In this document: in pieces, positions 61,757 to 64,000 of the stretch | Numbering within the stretch: position 1 is the stretch's first letter | How the letters are laid out: each line of letters opens with the position of its first letter | Source of the DNA: Haladaptatus pallidirubidus | Lineage (GTDB): Archaea > Halobacteriota > Halobacteria > Halobacteriales > Haladaptataceae | Length of the DNA: 64,000 nucleotides | Assembly (NCBI RefSeq): GCF_020700235.1 | Contig: NZ_CP085301.1 | Span: 434,001-498,000, forward strand | Reading direction: 5' to 3' | Program-made: the position numbers and the translations under genes | Notes under the pieces: generated by a model | The model's database searches: none | Told to the model about the DNA's origin: nothing | Seen by the model: only the letters and a program-made list of their open reading frames with translations

Positions 61757-62551
61757 ATGGCGAGCGAAGATGTGGAGCAGACGCACACGCCGAAGTTACC
61801 CGAGTCGGTAACTCGGTGGTTGGACGAGAAAGCAGCGGAACTCGACTGCTCACGTCAGCAACTGCTCTCGGAACTGCTCACGGCACATCGCACTCTCGAC
61901 GAGGACGACGCGATAGACGGCGAGCTCAACGCCGTACGCGAGGAGTTTACGTCGAAGCTGACCGATGTGCGAGAGCGCGTCGTGCAGGTCAAGCGCGAAA
62001 CGGACGGGAAAGCATCGACCGACCACGCCCACCCCGACCTGCGGGCTGAGTTGATCGAAGTCCAGCGCGCGGCGGAGGAAGTGGATGCACTCCGCGAACG
62101 CGTCGAGGAAAACCGCGAGCGCGTGGACAGCGGATTCGAGAACTACGAATCGGTGCTGGAGTACCTCACCGAGACGACCGACGAGTTGGAAAACCGACTC
62201 GACGTACTCGCGCGCGCGCTCGTTTCCGTCCGCGACCAGACGCGTACGCTCGCCACGCAAAACGCGACGCGGGCCGCGACGGCCGAACTCGCTCGGACGG
62301 CGAATCGAAACGGAATCGAGAGCGCAAAATGCTGCGAGTGTGGAACGGGCGTCACCATTTCGCTTCTAACCGAACCGTCCTGTCCGCACTGTAGCGCGAC
62401 GTTCGAGGGCGTCGAATCGAAACGGAGCTTTCTCGGGTCCGATCGACTCGTCGTCGGTCGGCCACCCGCAATCGAGGGAGAAACGATCGATTCCGACGTG
62501 GACGCGTCGGTGGACGAGGTCGAGGAGATGAGCGAGGAAGCGGATAGATGA
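61757..62551 (+). CDS. coiled-coil protein with C-terminal zinc ribbon
   Basis: A 264-residue protein. The N-terminus LPESVTRWLDEKAAELDCSR with QQLLSELLTAHRTLDEDD resembles a ribbon-helix-helix or short HTH. Residues 55-175 are a long charged coiled coil (LTDVRERVVQVKRETDGK, VEENRERVDSGFENYESV). The C-terminal CCECGTGV and CPHCSATF pair is a zinc ribbon. It is first in a three-gene operon with ATGA overlaps. No family name is secure; the layout suits a DNA-bound scaffold. Confidence 0.75.
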   Translation: MASEDVEQTHTPKLPESVTRWLDEKAAELDCSRQQLLSELLTAHRTLDEDDAIDGELNAVREEFTSKLTDVRERVVQVKRETDGKASTDHAHPDLRAELIEVQRAAEEVDALRERVEENRERVDSGFENYESVLEYLTETTDELENRLDVLARALVSVRDQTRTLATQNATRAATAELARTANRNGIESAKCCECGTGVTISLLTEPSCPHCSATFEGVESKRSFLGSDRLVVGRPPAIEGETIDSDVDASVDEVEEMSEEADR

Positions 62552-63012
62552 CGGGCGAAGATACCGCCGAGAGAGAAAGGAAAGGAAGAGACGAAACGGG
62601 CGGAAAGGGTAGAAAAGAAAGAATGGACGGGAGGGACGAACCACTCGCGAACCTCGCCAAGGGAGTGGAGGCGCGCCGGAATCGAAATCCGACCCGCGAC
62701 CGTGGCGAATTGGACGACGCCTTTACCGAAGAACGCGTTGGCGAGGCGGACGTGAACGACCCCTGGGCGGAGTTGGAAACCGAAGACAGCGGCGACCTCG
62801 TTGTCTCCGCACCGCGCGAGACGATCGAGGACGACCGCGACGTTCGCACGATTCCGAAGTCTACCTGCCGCGACTGTCCACATTTCGGCGACCCGCCGAG
62901 CGTCCACTGCACACACGATGGAACGGACATCCTCACGATGATCGATATCGAACAGTTCCGCGTGGCCGATTGCCCGATGGTCGTGGACGAAAAAACCCCG
63001 CTTACCGAATGA
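62548..63012 (+). CDS. haloarchaeal protein with Cys-rich C-terminal segment
   Basis: A 154-residue protein. The first 50 residues are very polar (GEDTAERERKGRDETGGK), probably disordered. An acidic middle with DPWAELETEDSG leads to a Cys/His cluster: STCRDCPHFGDPPSVHCTHD and VADCPMVV (about residues 108-147), a likely metal site. It overlaps both neighbours by ATGA (62548-62551 and 63009-63012), so it is part of one coupled operon with the coiled-coil and DedA genes. Function unknown. Confidence 0.75.
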   Translation: MTGEDTAERERKGRDETGGKGRKERMDGRDEPLANLAKGVEARRNRNPTRDRGELDDAFTEERVGEADVNDPWAELETEDSGDLVVSAPRETIEDDRDVRTIPKSTCRDCPHFGDPPSVHCTHDGTDILTMIDIEQFRVADCPMVVDEKTPLTE

Positions 63013-63533
63013 GTGGGCTCGCCGAAACGGCCGTGTCGCTCATCCAACAGTACGGCTTTCTCGCCGTGTTCGTGTTCGCGTTTTTAGAATCCTCGATGCT
63101 GTTTCCGCTTCTGCCGAGCGAACTCGTCGTTCCGACGGCGGCGGGACTGCTCGTCCGCGACCCCATCTCGTTCGCCCTGTTCGTCCTCGCGATGACGGTC
63201 GGAACGACCGTCGGCAGTTTACTTCCATACTTCGTCGGCCACGAGGGACACGGCGCACTCGACAGGTACGGACAGTACCTCCGCGTTTCGCCGGACGAAA
63301 CCGACCGCGCGAGTCGCTGGTTCCGCAGGTGGGGTGAACATTCCGTTCTCTGGGGGCGTTTTCTGCCCGTCCTGCGCTCCGTCATCTCGATTCCCGCCGG
63401 ATTCGCGGAGATGGGGTTTCGAAAGTTCGTTCTCTACACGACAATCGGCGCGTTCGCGTTCAACCTACTGGTCACCGGACTGGTGTACGCGGGCCGGGAC
63501 GACCTGCTCCACCTGCTTTCGGTGCTTCCGTAG
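63009..63533 (+). CDS. DedA-family membrane protein
   Basis: A 174-residue DedA/SNARE-associated protein from ATG 63009. FLESSMLFPLLPSELVVPTA (about residues 21-40) is the membrane-dipping E..P motif; GRFLPVLRSVISIPAGFAEM (about residues 116-135) is the conserved arginine-bearing motif. Four to five helices. Family members help flip polyprenyl-phosphate or phospholipids using ion gradients. Coupled by ATGA to the Cys-rich gene upstream. Confidence 0.92.
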   Translation: MSGLAETAVSLIQQYGFLAVFVFAFLESSMLFPLLPSELVVPTAAGLLVRDPISFALFVLAMTVGTTVGSLLPYFVGHEGHGALDRYGQYLRVSPDETDRASRWFRRWGEHSVLWGRFLPVLRSVISIPAGFAEMGFRKFVLYTTIGAFAFNLLVTGLVYAGRDDLLHLLSVLP

Positions 63534-63611
63534 GCCGTCTGTTTTCGGTGTACCGCTCTCGGCGCTGTCGTAGTACGTGGTGCTTTTGCGTCTCCGCACG
63601 CTATCGCGGGT

Positions 63612-63941
63612 ATGCAATTCTGCGACGACTGCGGTTCCATGATGAAATCCATGGGGTCGAAGATGGTCTGTGCGAACGACGACTGTCAAGCGACGACGGC
63701 AAAAGACGAAGAACGCGCGAAGGAGTTCGTCTCCACGGAGGAACAAGGCGATTCGGAAGTCATCGAAACCGAGGAGGGCGCGGATTTCGAGGGCAAACCG
63801 ACCGCCACGGACGTGACCTGCGACAAATGTGGCCACGGCGAAGCGTGGTACACCATCAAACAGACCGCCTCCGCCGACGAACCGCCAACGCGCTTTTTCA
63901 AGTGCAAGGAATGCGGTTATCGCTGGCGGGAGTACAACTAA
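63612..63941 (+). CDS. tfs: transcription factor S (TFIIS-like RNA polymerase cleavage factor)
   Basis: A 109-residue TFS. The N-terminal zinc ribbon has FCDDCGSMM and VCANDDC. After an acidic linker, the C-terminal TFIIS-type ribbon reads VTCDKCGHGEAWYTIKQTAS, with ADEPPT carrying the Asp-Glu pair that acts in the polymerase active site, and FKCKECGYRWREY. It rescues backtracked archaeal RNA polymerase by stimulating transcript cleavage. The remaining 59 bp of the window show no gene. Confidence 0.96.
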   Translation: MQFCDDCGSMMKSMGSKMVCANDDCQATTAKDEERAKEFVSTEEQGDSEVIETEEGADFEGKPTATDVTCDKCGHGEAWYTIKQTASADEPPTRFFKCKECGYRWREYN

Positions 63942-64000
63942 CTCGCACAGTTCTCGCAGTTTTTGACTTCAGACCGACGTTTTAGGTATCGGGACGACGA

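Noticed and set aside
1-64000. CRISPR array, rRNA operon, tRNA genes, complete insertion sequences or prophage
   Set aside because: No regularly spaced short repeats, no rRNA-like conserved blocks, and no transposase, integrase or phage structural gene was seen.

Overview
The window is chromosomal DNA from a haloarchaeon (class Halobacteria). The predicted proteins are strongly acidic, secreted proteins carry twin-arginine signals, and many genes have a TATA-like box about 25-30 bp before the start codon, as expected of leaderless archaeal transcripts. Archaeal information-processing genes are present (RfcL, IF-5A, deoxyhypusine synthase, transcription factor S), together with families I know mainly from haloarchaea (HalOD1, bacterio-opsin-activator HTH, DUF7344-like). 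I cannot fix the genus. I see no rRNA, tRNA, CRISPR array or intact insertion sequence, so this is mostly core and metabolic chromosome with a few decayed loci.

Layout. 0-6 kb: a DUF457-type membrane protein, three GNAT acetyltransferases (two a tandem duplicate), PhzF and the clamp-loader large subunit RfcL. 6-11 kb, minus strand: an NhaC antiporter, a polar amino-acid ABC transporter (ATPase, permease, Tat-secreted binding protein) and a half-size CtaA. 11-15 kb: an M24-fold protein that has lost metal ligands, and the malic enzyme-phosphotransacetylase fusion, followed by noncoding inverted repeats. 15-23 kb: a small zinc-finger protein, RNase H, and a five-gene dipeptide/oligopeptide ABC operon with ATGA overlaps. 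23-28 kb: a HAD hydrolase, two MoeA proteins (one with a binding-protein-like tail), a GIDE-domain membrane protein and small membrane proteins.

28-36 kb: Hsp20, an ABC1/UbiB kinase, an aminotransferase, a beta-helix protein ending in a dockerin-like segment, a PIN-domain RNA-ligase-partner protein, then IF-5A directly followed by agmatinase. 36-45 kb: a large palindromic element, a tiny very basic peptide gene, a Nif3-like protein, two Bat-type regulators, HalOD1, deoxyhypusine synthase, an FAD monooxygenase and PEP carboxykinase. 45-53 kb: assorted enzymes, an exported protein with a frameshift, a second beta-helix protein and a MazG-like hydrolase. 53-64 kb: a beta-propeller remnant, a PAS histidine kinase, a class I terpene-synthase-like gene cut by an in-frame amber codon, a second NhaC, a ZIP transporter, an SDR, a three-gene operon ending in DedA, and TFS.

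How the genes fit together. MaeB and PckA link C4 acids to pyruvate, acetyl-CoA and PEP, matching growth on peptides and organic acids brought in by the two ABC systems. IF-5A, agmatinase and deoxyhypusine synthase form a polyamine-to-IF-5A modification set within about 5 kb. The least ordinary items are the amber codon inside the terpene-synthase NSE motif, the M24 protein without its aspartates, the roughly 300-bp palindromic element with related half-copies at 14.8-15.2 kb, and several probable genes of 60 codons or fewer.
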